Below the pieces are notes generated by a model. It saw nothing but the letters and a program-made list of their open reading frames with translations, had not been told where the DNA came from and did no database searches. Source: Flaccisagitta enflata (Eukaryota; Chaetognatha; Sagittoidea; Aphragmophora). Taken from it: a stretch of DNA of 64,000 nt. This document shows, piece by piece, positions 51,684 through 64,000 of the stretch; the first letter of the stretch is position 1; each line of letters starts with the position of its first letter. A program made the position numbers and the translations under genes. The DNA lies in the NCBI GenBank assembly GCA_965153355.1, contig OZ231128.1, forward strand, positions 13,082,001 through 13,146,000. The letters are read 5' to 3'.

Positions 51684-51914
51684 TACAGTCGCGTGCGGTT
51701 GTTAAGACCATTAGACCAAAAGACTAAAAGACCAAAAGACTAAGAGACTAAATGTAAATTGACTTAAATTGACTTTGAATAACTTAAAATGACTTAAAAT
51801 GACTTAAAATGGCGTAAAACGTCGAAAAAAAGCTAAGCGTGACTGACCGACCAACAGACCGACAGACCAACAGACAGACGGAGTGGGTTGTGGAGTCGCG
51901 TGCACGCGACTAAA
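51684..51914 (-). mobile_element. GTCGCG-family element
   Basis: Minus strand: TTTAGTCGCGTGCACGCGAC (perfect 18-bp palindromic core AGTCGCGTGCACGCGACT), CTCCACAACCCACTCCGTC, GTCTGTTGGTCTGTCGGTC array. An AAAATGACTTAAAATGACTT tandem lies inside at 51,740-51,815. The far end carries GTCGCGTGCGG at 51,687. Confidence 0.75.
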
Positions 51915-52126
51915 AAAAACGGTGAAAAAAGAAAGAAAGGCTAGCAAGCAACAGTATGCACGAGGTGGACGCAGAGATAAAAGCAAGAGGAAAGTAAACG
52001 CAGATGTGAGGGAAAAGCTTTTCTCTGCAAAAAAGAGAGCTGTCATATCAACAGCTACATTGGCAAGAAAACATACGTGTTAACGGACACTAGTTAAACA
52101 AGCCCAACAGGTCTACAAACATACTT

Positions 52127-52297
52127 TTTAGTTGCGGACACGCAACTCTATAAGAGGCTTTGTCCGTCCGTCCGTCCGTCCGTCGGTCGGTCGGTCGGTC
52201 GGTCCGTTGGTGAGCATGAGTCGACAAGTTTGAAAACACGCATTTCCGCTCCTGCCCACTCGTCCGCAACTGTTGGCCGTGTATCCGGCCTTGTTCT
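52127..52297 (+). mobile_element. GTCGCG-family element, GTTGCG variant
   Basis: TTTTTAGTTGCGGACACGCA, ACTCTATAAGAGGCTTTGTC, (GTCC)5 then (GGTC)5, CGCTCCTGCCCACTCGTCCG, CAACTGTTGGCCGTGTATCC and GGCCTTGTTCTTTT. A complete, compact copy of 171 bp. Confidence 0.85.
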
Positions 52298-52470
52298 TTT
52301 CTTCCTTCCTCCTTAACGTTCCTTCCCTTGTTCCTTTCCTCCCCTCTGTATTTCCCTCCTTCCTCACTTCTCTCCTTCCTCCCTTTTCTCTTTCCTTTCT
52401 TTCCACCCTCCTCCCTTCCTTCCTTCCTTCCTTCCTTCTTTCCTCCTTTCCTCTTGTTCTCACTTTCTTT
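52298..52470. repeat. CCTT-rich pyrimidine tract
   Basis: CCTTCCTTCCTTCC and CTCCTTTCC variants directly abutting the GTCGCG element. Confidence 0.85.
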
Positions 52471-52479
52471 CGATCCTTA

Positions 52480-53225
52480 AAAAAAACAAAAAAACAAAAA
52501 GGTCCAAAATTTGAAAATGTCATGGATGGACGGAGGGACGAATGGATTGTTGGGTGGTTTATGGGTGCTCTCTTTTTTTCTATGTACATTAAGAACGATA
52601 CCGAGGTCCGATGTACTTATAGTACAGACGACTCACCATGAACAAACAAAAAACTACAATTTTGATAACACGATTATTTCCTCGTAGTTCACTGGCAAAT
52701 GAATCAAAACAAATGACCTCATCATTCAAAAATTTGCCCACAAGGTCAAACATAAGCTTAACGTATACTTGCTTGATCGCAGAACATGTCTAAATGAAGA
52801 CAACGACCGATAACCAACCTCACGACCAAGCAGGCATCATTGCACTAGCAGTGCGGCAGCAGGGCCACCTATCAGAGACGCCGATCGATTAGTTCAGAGC
52901 GCCTGATCAACGATGCGGTGGACGTCGCAGCGGTTTAGGTGATTTTAAATTTTTTTTATTCTTTTTTTTAAAATAGCCGATGTGCAGTTTGTATTATTTG
53001 ATCATCAAATTATTTCGATAACAAGTAAGGGCCAGTGTAAGTGGCAAATTCTGCTACTCCCTTCTCGCATAGTAATAGAGGAGACATGTTAAATGTTAGT
53101 GAGGTGATAACTTGAAAAGGGAAATAGTTTAAAGGCAACAATACGCAAATAGATTTATAAACATATCTTCAACACATTGCTTAAGGTAAAAAGAAACTTA
53201 GTGAAGCAAATCTATCTTTTTTTCC
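52480..53225. other. Unique DNA
   Basis: No gene, tRNA-like sequence or element recognised. Short T and A runs only. Confidence 0.5.
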
Positions 53226-53228
<3 letters not shown>

Positions 53229-53305
<77 letters not shown>

Positions 53306-53328
53306 CGCGTGCGTGCGTGCGTGCGTGC

Positions 53329-53386
<58 letters not shown>
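53229..53386. repeat. (GT)n with GCGTGCGCGTGCGTGCGTGC core
   Basis: GT copies flank a GC-rich alternating purine-pyrimidine segment (53,300-53,336) with strong Z-DNA potential. Confidence 0.96.
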
Positions 53387-53388
<2 letters not shown>

Positions 53389-54215
53389 GCTTGTGAAAGT
53401 ATGTTACAAAATCACATGGGCGCAGAGAAATTTAAGATTGGATATTCAAGATTCCTCATCTTGACAAATCATTACACGCAGTTTTCAGACCTTCTCATGA
53501 TTTCCCGATTTTCTTGCTTTCCCACAACTCTTCCACTGGACACTTGCTGTATAAGGCAGGATATATGAAAGGTACCTCACTGATAGATTATTCAAGAGAT
53601 TAACAAGTTACCCTAAAGCCAAAGAGGTCACAATCCACCAAAAAAACGAAACCACCTTCCTATGATGATTGGCGAGGAAAGGTCATTCGCGTGTTTTCTC
53701 AATGTTTTGAAGCGTTTCTTTCATTTTCGGCGACAACATTTCTACTTTGATTTATCATTTTTTAAATACTTTAAAAATCAGAAAGGAAAAATTACTTGCT
53801 TAAAATATGGTTGAGAAGCCTGATTGGAACAATGGAGCAAAGACTCATGGATGGTAAAAAGCATATTTTCAAGTCGTGAGATCGCACGCAACTAAAACGA
53901 AATTATATAGAGGAACCATGATTTCATTTTCGCTATAGGCGGATTTACGTTCCCCTCCTATTAGCGGGGTGGGACTGTATTTGTTACGCCCGATGCATAT
54001 TGCGCAGCGGTCAGCATTCGATGACTGATGACTGATGAGATGTGATAAGATTAGGGCTAGACCATGACAGGTTTATCTGTGTATGGAAATTTTACAACAG
54101 GATCCCGACTAGAGGCATTGCAGATGGTTATCAGAGAAACGCTGAATGCTTTCCAGTGGCAGATCAGTTTTACTTGGGAGTGCATTCACGGAGAAGCTAC
54201 TGTCCGATTGGTCTA
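53387..54215. other. Mostly unique DNA with decayed element ends
   Basis: CACGCAACTAAAACGAAATT (53,885-53,904) resembles a GTCGCG terminus. CGCTATAGGCGGATTTACGT...TAGCGGGGTGGGACTGTAT (53,932-53,980) is the right end of a pogo-like MITE. The two adjoin, so one may have inserted into the other. No gene seen. Confidence 0.55.
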
Positions 54216-54985
<770 letters not shown>

Positions 54986-55104
54986 TATCTCTCTGATTCC
55001 CACTGCGTGTCCAGGAATTTCAGTTCTGATCCGGCGCAGAGATTCAAAGACCAAGGAAGAAAGTGGAAACATTTCTTGCTATGTATGTGTAAATGAATAG
55101 ACCA

Positions 55105-55520
<416 letters not shown>

Positions 55521-55521
55521 T

Positions 55522-55850
55522 TGTTACTTCTTCTTTGTGTTCAAAAATGTAAATTCAATGTGCAAAACAGTCAATTATAGACTAATCAAATGTTTTCACG
55601 GAAGCTACAATTTATCCTAGACCTAGACGCAAGAGATGAATACACAGAAAAGAATATAGTACTTAGCTGGGATTGTCAAGATCATAAATTTACTCAGTTG
55701 CCCCATATGGTAGAAGGTGGTGGTTATGGGCAGATAGAGTTGAGATGGGTGGTGTATTAGTGTGCCCTACTAACTGTTTATTAGATAGTTTTTAGTAAAC
55801 AAATTCATGAGAACTACGTCACGTACGCCACTACTTTAAAACAAGGTCAT
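55522..55850. other. Unique DNA
   Basis: No feature recognised. Confidence 0.5.
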
Positions 55851-56111
55851 TAGACCTAAGTCGCGTGCGTCGGCACTTTCAAAAAAAGTCAGGCAGTCAG
55901 ACAGACTAACATTTTTTTCTCAAAAAGACATTTGAAATGGCTGTTTACTCCTCCAAGTTTCTTCTCTACTATTCAGAGACATAAAAAGGCGATGAAAATC
56001 CTTTAAAACTGATTTGTAAACGGACAGAAGGACCAACCAACCAACCAATGGACCGACAGACCGATGGACTGACCAAAAAGTGGCTTGTAGAGTCGCGTAG
56101 CACGCGACTAA
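55850..56111 (-). mobile_element. GTCGCG-family element
   Basis: Minus strand: GTTAGTCGCGTGCTACGCGA, CTCTACAAGCCAC, GGTCAGTCCATCGGTCTGTC, GGTCCATTGGTTGGTTGGTT. The far end carries CGACGCACGCGACTTAGGTC. Confidence 0.75.
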
Positions 56112-56184
56112 CAACCACAAAAATGCAAAAAGATGAACAAAAGATACTTCAAAAGCTAACAGTCGAAATGATTTGTGAAGAATG

Positions 56185-56358
56185 TCATGATTTGTGAAGG
56201 ACTGATAGACAGACGGATGAACCGACGCCTTGCTAATAGTCAGAATGATGGATGGACGGATGGACGGACGGATGAACCGACGCCTTGCTTACAGTCAGAA
56301 TGATGGATGGACGGATGGACGGACGGATGAACCGACGCTTTGCTTACAGTCAGAATGA
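56185..56358 (+). repeat. 55-bp minisatellite
   Basis: CAGAATGATGGATGGACGGA starts at 56,241 and 56,296, and CAGAATGATT at 56,351, an exact 55-base spacing. Units contain GGACGGATGAACCGACGC; a partial first unit lies at 56,205-56,240. The GGAC core recalls the arrays of GTCGCG elements. Confidence 0.88.
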
Positions 56359-56489
56359 TTCTTACGATCTTCAAAGTCGAAAAAAAAGGATGAAAATAGA
56401 ACTTTGTGATGGATGGACGGAATCGCAGAACTACAGAAGGATGGATGAACCAATGGACCATTGGATGTATCTTTTGTTAGTTGTGGTAA

Positions 56490-56545
56490 ATGGGGCAGTG
56501 GCCCCGGAAGACGCAATGACCTATAATTCCACATGTGATTTTGAT
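56490..56545 (+). mobile_element. Fragment of a fold-back GCGGCC element
   Basis: GGGGCAGTGGCCCCGGAAGA, CGCAATGACCTATAATTCCA and CATGTG match one end of the family. Confidence 0.55.
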
Positions 56546-56629
56546 CCTAAGCGTACTAACTTTAGGCTTGGATGGGCTGTTGTAATTATTAAGTCTTTTA
56601 GGTTGATTTGATGCCTGAGCCTTAGAAGG

Positions 56630-56758
56630 TAGGGATGTGGATGCAGTCGATTTTCAAGCCGCTTCCACCGCTTCCGCTTCCGCTTCCAAATACAGTTCAA
56701 ATACTAGTTGCTATCCCATCCTCCAAATTGGAAGCGGTCAATCGCTTCCACATCCCTA
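56630..56758. mobile_element. hAT-like MITE, 129 bp
   Basis: Ends TAGGGATGTGGATGCAG and CAATCGCTTCCACATCCCTA. Internal CGCTTCCGCTTCCGCTTCC. Flanks TTAGAAGG (56,622-56,629) and ATAGAAGG (56,759-56,766) match at 7 of 8 bases. Same family as 17,130-17,249 in the opposite orientation. Confidence 0.92.
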
Positions 56759-56965
56759 ATAGAAGGATGGTTAAATTGGGGAAATTAGTCTCCTATGGCA
56801 TTCTCATAGGTCATCCACACCTCCGAGGCCGCTTCTCAAAAGAGAAAGTGCGCACCTTTTGGTGAGGACACAATTGGTTCCTCTCCCTGATGTTTCCCTT
56901 CACTGGAGCCAAGCCCAATTTCCTTGCGTCTGAAATTGACTCAAAAAGTCAACGATCATTGACCC

Positions 56966-57196
56966 CTGATCATGGCCTGGTGATTACCATTTGCAGTGAT
57001 CCTTGATCTCAACCTTGTGATTACTGTCATCTGTGACCCTCTGATCATGGCCTGGTGATTACCATGTGCAGTGATCCTGGATCTCAACCTTGTGATTACT
57101 GTCATCAGTGACCCCCTGATAATGGCCTCGTGATTATCATGTGCAGTGATTGTTGATCTCATCCTTGTGATCACTGTCGTGATTGTCGCCCCTGAT
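56966..57196 (+). repeat. 75-bp minisatellite, three units (first part)
   Basis: CTGATCATGGCCTGGTGATT begins at 56,966 and 57,041, with a CTGATAATGGCC variant at 57,116, giving a 75-base period. Units contain GCAGTGATCCTTGATCTCAA and TTGTGATTACTGTCATC. The array resumes at 57,501 after an insertion and continues, degenerate, to about 57,670. Confidence 0.9.
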
Positions 57197-57497
57197 TAGG
57201 CTGGTCGGGGAAAGGGTCAAATTTCAAAAAAATGATATACTCTAGTTTATTGCATAAATACACCAAATTAGAACGGTTTTCCCACAGGTAAAAGTCTGAA
57301 TTTGAAATTTAAACTACAGGCAAAACTACAGGCTTCCTTTGGCTATGAAATAATCCTCAGCAAGCCCATGGTTTTGCCAACAAGGTCTGTTTGATTTCAC
57401 GCCCAAGCTTTTGTGAAATCCTTCTTTTATTGGATATTTGTGCAAAGGGCCCCAGTATATCAATATTTGAAATTTGACCAAATTCCTGACTACCCTA
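57197..57497. mobile_element. 301-bp hAT-like element inserted in the 75-bp minisatellite
   Basis: Left end TAGGCTGGTCGGGGAAAGGG then TCAAATTTCAAA; right end, inverted, TAGGGTAGTCAGGAATTTGG then TCAAATTTCAAA. The flanks CCCCTGAT (57,189-57,196) and ACCCTGAT (57,498-57,505) match at 7 of 8. The interrupted array supplies the pre-insertion sequence. No coding capacity. Confidence 0.85.
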
Positions 57498-57500
57498 ACC

Positions 57501-57670
57501 CTGATCATGGCCTCGTGATTATCATGTTCAGTGATCCTTAATCTCAACCTTACGATCACTATCGTGATTGTCACCCCTGATCATGGCCTCGTGATTACCA
57601 TGTGCAGTAATCCTTGATATTGTCTTAGCAATAACCGTGGTCATTGGCCCCCTGATCTTGGCGTCATGAT
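57501..57670 (+). repeat. 75-bp minisatellite, second part
   Basis: CTGATCATGGCCTCGTGATT at 57,501 and 57,578, then decaying copies (CTGATCTTGGCGTCATGATT at 57,652). Confidence 0.85.
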
Positions 57671-57796
57671 TTTAGGAGGAAGAAAGTCTTTACAGCAATC
57701 AGTTATTGCAAACGAATGTATGCGTAAAATATTTCTCTAATACAGTTGTACCCCGCAATAACAGGTGTCAAGGGAGACCCTTGAAGGGACCAACAA

Positions 57797-58495
57797 TTTT
57801 CAGTCGTTTGCTATGCAACTCTTCACCTGTCCTTGGTCAATTGCTTGGTTGGATGGTTGGACTGTTCATTGGTCCTTCACACTTCACTTTTTCGGCAGCG
57901 GGCCTAAAGGGGAGGAAGTCCTGTAGAACCCAGGGGGACTTTTGTTCATCATTCCGTCATTCTGTCCATTTGTCCCCCAGGCCCTTACAGGCCTGAAATC
58001 TGCCCTCTCAGGCCTGAAATCTAACCTCTTAGGCGTGAAATCTTCCCTCTCAGGCCTTGAATCTGCCATCTCAGGCCCAAAATCTGCCCTCTCAGCCCTG
58101 AAATCTGCCCTCTCAGGCCTTTCAGATTCAAGGCCTGAGAGGGCAGATTTCAGGGCTGAGAAGGTAGATTTCAGACTGGAGAGGGCAGATTTCAGGCCTG
58201 TGAGGGCGAGGGGGGGTGGACGGACGGAAGGACGGAAGGACAAATGAAAGTCCCCCTGTATTCTACAGAACTTCGTACCCTTAGGTGCCGCTGCCCTGCT
58301 TCCTCTCACTCCAATTCACAATCATGCAAAGCAGGGCAACAGGTATCGCTGACCACATTTTGCCTTTGGGCAAACTGTTTTAGTTTTTCGCGGTCTTTGG
58401 CCTCTTTGCTCCTGCCAAAATGCTCTTGTGACCTCATACATGGCCTCTGGCTACCCGCACATGACTAGGGTAGCAATATATACAGCCTAGTCATT
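57797..58495 (+). mobile_element. GTCGCG-family element split by a fold-back element
   Basis: 5' part: TTTTCAGTCGTTTGCTATGC, AACTCTTCACC, GGTTGGATGGTTGG, CACACTTCACTTTT (to about 57,890). 3' part from 58,377: TTTTAGTTTTTCGCGGTCTT, TGGCCTCTTTGCTCCTGCCA, AAATGCTCTTGTGACCTCA, GCACATGACTAGGGTAGCAA. Joined in order these parallel the intact copy at 24,521-24,773. Confidence 0.8.
57891..58376. mobile_element. Fold-back element, AGGCCTGAAATCTGCCCTCT subfamily (innermost)
   Basis: TTCGGCAGCGGGCCTAAAGG, AAGTCCTGTAGAACCCAGGG, an inverted pair of ~20-bp AGGCCTGAAATCTGCCCTCT arrays (57,978-58,118 and 58,125-58,205), TTCTACAGAACTTCGTACCC, GGTGCCGCTGCCCTGCTTCC, CAGGTATCGCTGACCACATT and TTGCCTTTGGGCAAACTG. 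Closely parallels 23,388-23,922. Confidence 0.87.
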
Positions 58496-58712
58496 AGTTA
58501 TTGGCGGATTTCCATTATTACCAAAATGAGAAATGAAAAGAGATTATACGCAGACATGAAAATTTGATACTTGTCATAGATTTCCATAACTCTTAGATCC
58601 ATTATAACGGGATGAGACTGTACCATTTTTTATCTCTGCCACGCGACTCAATTCTGGACGAGATCTTCTGAACTGGAAAAATGCATCATTTTAGATTGAT
58701 TCATGTTGTAGT

Positions 58713-58797
58713 AGAATGATAGAGAGAATGATAGAGAGGCCAGAATGATAGAGAGGCCAATAATGATAGAGAGGCCAGAATGATAGAGAGGCCAATG
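58713..58797 (+). repeat. GAATGATAGAGAGGCCA minisatellite
   Basis: Five imperfect copies of about 17-20 bases (AGAATGATAGAGAGGCC, AATAATGATAGAGAGGCC). Confidence 0.85.
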
Positions 58798-58856
58798 GTT
58801 CATTCTTTTCAAAAACGACGTTTTAAAGCTGATCATCATCACCACCGCGCTTGTGG

Positions 58857-59215
<359 letters not shown>

Positions 59216-59269
59216 GAGAACGAGGGAAAGAGAACAAGAGAGAGAGAAAGAGAAGAAGGGCTTAACTTA

Positions 59270-60373
<1,104 letters not shown>

Positions 60374-60551
60374 CATAGTCTGTCTCTGTCTGTCTGTCTG
60401 TCTGTCTGTCTGTGTAATCAAATCATTAATTAAAATAAGTCATTCAAATCCCGTCCGTTTGTTTTTGTTTGTTTGTTTGTTTGTTTGTTTTTTGTTTATA
60501 TGTCTGCTCTGTCTGCCTGTCTGTCTGTGTCTGTCTGTCTGTCTCTTCTCT

Positions 60552-60703
<152 letters not shown>

Positions 60704-60884
60704 ATTGTCTGTTTCTCTCTCTTTTCTCTCAGTATTTCCACGATTTTTATATGCAAAGAGTATTATTGCTTTCGATATAACACAACTTGGCTGAGATAAG
60801 TGAAGTTGGCAATTTTGTTCTTTGTTTATTTTGGGACTCGGTTTTTGACGGCTTTTCTTCCGGTTCCCTTCTTCTTATTATTTC

Positions 60885-63480
60885 CTCGTATCTATCTCTA
60901 TCTCTCCTCTTTTCTCACTGATTCATGTATCTATCTCTATCTCTTTACTTTTCTTACAAATTCATGTATCTATCTCTATCTCTTTTCTTTTCTTACCGAT
61001 TCATGTATTTATCTCCATTTCTTCTCTTTTCTCACAGATTCATGTATCTATCTCCGTCTCTTTTCTTTTCCTAAAGATTCATGTATCTATCTCCATTTCT
61101 TCTCTTTTCTTACTGATTTATGTATCTATCTCCATTTCTTCTCTTTTCCTAAAGATTCATGTATCTATCTCCATTTCTTATCTTTTCTTACTGATTTATG
61201 TATCTATCTCCATTTCTTCTCTTTTCCTAAAGATTCATGTATCTATCTCCGTTTCTTCTCTTTGCTAACAGATTCATGTATCTATCTCTATCTCTCCTCT
61301 TTTCTTACTGATTCATGTATCTATCTCCATCTCTTCTCTTTTCTTACTGATTCATGTATCTATCTCCATCTCTTCTCTTTTCTTACAGATTCATGTATCT
61401 ATCTCTATCTCTTCTCTTTTCTTACAGATTCATGTATCTATCTCTATCTCTTCTCTTTTCTTACAGATTCATGTATCTATCTCTATCTCTTCTCTTTTCT
61501 CACAGATTCATGTATCTATCTCTATCTCTTCTCTTTTCTTACTGATTCTTTTCTTAGAGATTCATGTATCTATCTCTATCTCTTCTCTTTTCTTACAGAT
61601 TCATGTATCTATCTCTATCTCTTCTCTTTTCTTACAGATTCATGTATCTATCTCTATCTCTTCTCTTTTCTCACAGATTCATGTATCTATCTCCATCTCT
61701 TCTCTTTTCTTACAGATTCATGTATCTATCTCTATCTCTTCTCTTTTCTTACAGATTCATGTATCTATCTCTATCTCTTCTCTTTTCTTACTGATTCATG
61801 TATCTATCTCTATCTCTTCACTTTTCTTACTGATTCATGTATCAATCTCTATCTCTTTACTTTTCTTAAATATTCATGTATCTATCTCCATTTCTTTGCT
61901 TTTCTAACAGATTCATGTATCTATCTCTATCTCTTCTCTTTTCTTAAATATTCATGTATCTATCTCTATCTCTTCTCTTTTCTTACTGATTCATGTATCT
62001 ATCTCTATCTCTTCACTTTTCTTACTGATTCATGTATCAATCTCTATCTCTTTACTTTTCTTAAATATTCATGTATCTATCTCCATTTCTTCATGTATCT
62101 ATCTCTATCTCTTCTCTTTTCTTAAATATTCATGTATCTATCTCTATCTCTTCTCTTTTCTTACTGATTCATGTATCTATCTCTATCTCTTCACTTTTCT
62201 TACTGATTCATGTATCAATCTCTATCTCTTTACTTTTCTTAAATATTCATGTATCTATCTCCATTTCTTTGCTTTTCTTACTGATTCATGTATCTATCTC
62301 TATTTCTTTGCTTTTCTAACAGATTCATGTATCTATCTCTATCTCTTCTCATTTCTTAAATATTCATGTATCTATCTCTATCTCTTCTCTTTTCTTACTG
62401 ATTCATGTATCTATCTCCATTTCTTTTCTTTTCTAACAGATTCATGTATCTATCTCTATCTCTTCTCTTTTCTTACTGATTCATGTATCTATCTCTATCT
62501 CTTCTCTTTTCTTACTGATTCATGTATCTATCTCCATTTCTTTGCTTTTCTAACAGATTCATGTATCTATCTCTATCTCTTCTCTTTTCCTACAGATTCA
62601 TGTATCTATCTCTATCTCTTCTCTTTTCTTACTGATTCATGTATCTATCTCTATCTCTTTTCTTCTCTTACAAATTCATGTATCTACCTCCATCTCTTCT
62701 CTTTTCTAACAGATTCATGTATCTATCTCTATCTCTTCTCTTTTCTTACAGATTTATGTATCTATCTCTATCTCTTTTCTTCTCTTACAAATTCATGTAT
62801 CTACCTCCATCTCTACTCTTTTTTTTACAGATTCATGTATCTATCTCCATCTCTTCTCTTTTCTTACTGATTCATGTATCTATCTCTATCGCTTCTCTTT
62901 TCTCAGAGATTCATGTATTTATCTCCATCTCTTCTATTTTCCTACAGATTCATGTATCTATCTCTATCTCTTTTCTTCTCTTACTGATTCATGTATCTAT
63001 CTCTGTTTCTTCTCTTTTCTCACAGATTCTTGTATCTCTTTACTTTTCTTAAATATTCATGTATCTATCTCCATCTCTCCTCTTTTCTCACAGATTCATG
63101 TATCTATCTCCATCTCCTCACTTTTCTTAGAGATTCATGTATCTATCTCTATCTCTTCTCTTTTCTTACTGATTCATGTATCTATCTCCATCTCTTCTTT
63201 TTTCCTACAGATTCATGTATCTATCTCTATCTCTTCTTACCTAACAGATTCTGTATCTATCTATCTTTTCTCTTTTCTTTTTTTTATCAGAGATTCATGT
63301 ATCTATCTCTATCTCTTCTCTTTTCTTAAATATTCATGTATCTATCTCTATCTCTTATCTTTTCTTACTGATTCATGTATCTATCTCTATCTCTCTTTCT
63401 AACAGTTTATGTATCTCTCTGTATTCTCTTTTTCCTAACAGATTAGAGTGTATCTCTCTCCATCTCTTCTCTTTTCTCAC
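60885..63480 (+). repeat. 39-bp minisatellite, ~65 copies, 2.6 kb
   Basis: The unit starts GATTCATGTATCTATCTC and continues TATCTCTTCTCTTTTCTTAC (period 39, with occasional 30-40-base variants). Variant bases (CAGATT/CTGATT/AATATT; CTCTATCTCT/CTCCATTTCT) form runs, indicating higher-order duplication. Because 39 is a multiple of three, a 441-codon frame (60,800-62,125) stays open with the 13-residue period LYLFSFLTDSCIY. There is no evidence of a gene. Confidence 0.95.
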
Positions 63481-63872
63481 TGTTTTATGTTTCTATCCGC
63501 GTATCTTTTTCTGTATTTCCCCTTCATTTCTTACGTCGCTTTTTCCTACCATTCCTCTTATCATCGTTCGTCGCTATCTTTGTCTCTCCTTTGCAGGGTA
63601 TTACAAAGTGCCCAAGCGCGCAGAAAGACAGGCAAAGAAAATAAACTCTAAAGATTTTTGGGGTGAAAATGTGAAAATTGTTTTTGCCTACAAACAATGT
63701 AATGATAAATGATTTTCTATCTTTCATGTAATCAAAATACTGTAAATACAGCTTCACTAAATTTTTAGGAGGAAGAATGTGACTTTTTAAAAGAATTTTC
63801 TGTTTTCCCATGATTGGGCTTTAAGTAAGACGTCAGTTACATAGAATAGAATCAGTTTTAGTTTCTATTTAT
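63481..63872. other. Unique AT-rich DNA before poly(A)
   Basis: No element or domain recognised. AATAAA-like signals are not clearly placed relative to the A tract (AAAATAAACTC occurs at 63,639-63,649). Confidence 0.5.
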
Positions 63873-63911
63873 GAAAAAAAAAACAAAAAAAAAAAAAAAA
63901 AAAAAAAAAAA

Positions 63912-64000
<89 letters not shown>
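63873..64000. repeat. Poly(A) tract to the window edge
   Basis: About 125 bases that are all A apart from two C. It reaches the final base, so its full length and right flank are unknown. It could be a genomic A tract, a retroelement tail, or a low-quality or contig-end artefact. Confidence 0.95.

Larger units (their letters stand above)
57742..58622. mobile_element. pogo-like MITE split by nested insertions
   Basis: TACAGTTGTACCCCGCAATA (57,742) and, inverted, TACAGTCTCATCCCGTTATA (ending 58,622) are the two ends. Between about 57,795 and 58,495 lies a GTCGCG element that itself contains a fold-back element. The second half (CATTAGTTATTGGCGGATTT...) resumes the MITE. Confidence 0.72.

Noticed and set aside
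60800-62125. 441-codon frame with a hydrophobic start and 13-residue repeats
   Set aside because: A 39-bp tandem repeat stays open in any frame lacking a stop. Unit-length variants break the frame further on, and there is no conserved domain or gene context.
60885-63480. CRISPR-like array
   Set aside because: Continuous tandem repeat without unique spacers, in clearly eukaryotic DNA.

Overview
This is eukaryotic, almost certainly metazoan, non-coding DNA. It is packed with very long microsatellites and short non-autonomous transposable elements. I found no convincing gene: the long open frames are translations of (CT)n, (GT)n, (GAA)n, (CTTT)n, (GGTC)n or a 39-bp minisatellite. The rest are short, have no recognisable domain, and mostly recur in mirror image. 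The species cannot be named. Hairpin-ended elements carrying internal GTCC/GGAC tetranucleotide arrays, with TA-flanked MITEs and hAT-like MITEs, would suit a repeat-rich marine invertebrate. That is inference only.

Large-scale layout: bases 1-50,010 form one giant inverted repeat. Base 1 pairs with base 50,010 and the axis lies near 27,417, with at most a couple of hundred bases of poorly paired centre. Unique stretches of the arms are near-identical. Microsatellites and interspersed elements are often changed, shortened or scrambled in the right arm, which is about 4.8 kb shorter. About 1.9-2.5 kb of left-arm sequence lying between two (AG)n tracts is missing from it. Near-perfect unique sequence with damaged repeats suggests a fold-back (palindromic) long read or unresolved assembly polished only where reads map uniquely. 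A genuine large palindrome kept alike by gene conversion is the alternative.

Element families seen: (1) 'GTCGCG' elements, with a self-complementary hairpin end, a GTCC/GGAC array and an end near TATCCGGCCTTGTT; they resemble Helitron-type or 'pearl'-like non-autonomous elements. (2) Fold-back elements with a GGGCAGCGGCCCC end and a GTCAGCGGTACC end, in two subfamilies that differ in the filler array (AGGCCCAAATCCCAGCCT or AGGCCTGAAATCTGCCCTCT). (3) pogo/Tigger-like MITEs beginning TACAGTTGAACCCCGC and flanked by TA. (4) Other TA-flanked TIR elements, including TACTATCTTCGCC and TACCGTATTTTTTC types. (5) hAT-like MITEs with 8-bp target duplications. (6) Two tRNA-like (A box/B box) sequences, one lying inside a perfect 19-bp TIR pair.

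The non-palindromic right end (50,011-64,000) has a degenerate fold-back element, long (CT)n/(GT)n/(GA)n blocks and a 44-bp motif repeated between (CT)n blocks. It also has a 75-bp minisatellite broken by a 301-bp hAT-like element, and a three-level nest of transposons at 57.74-58.62 kb. A 2.6-kb array of about 65 copies of a 39-bp unit follows, then a poly(A) tract running to the last base.
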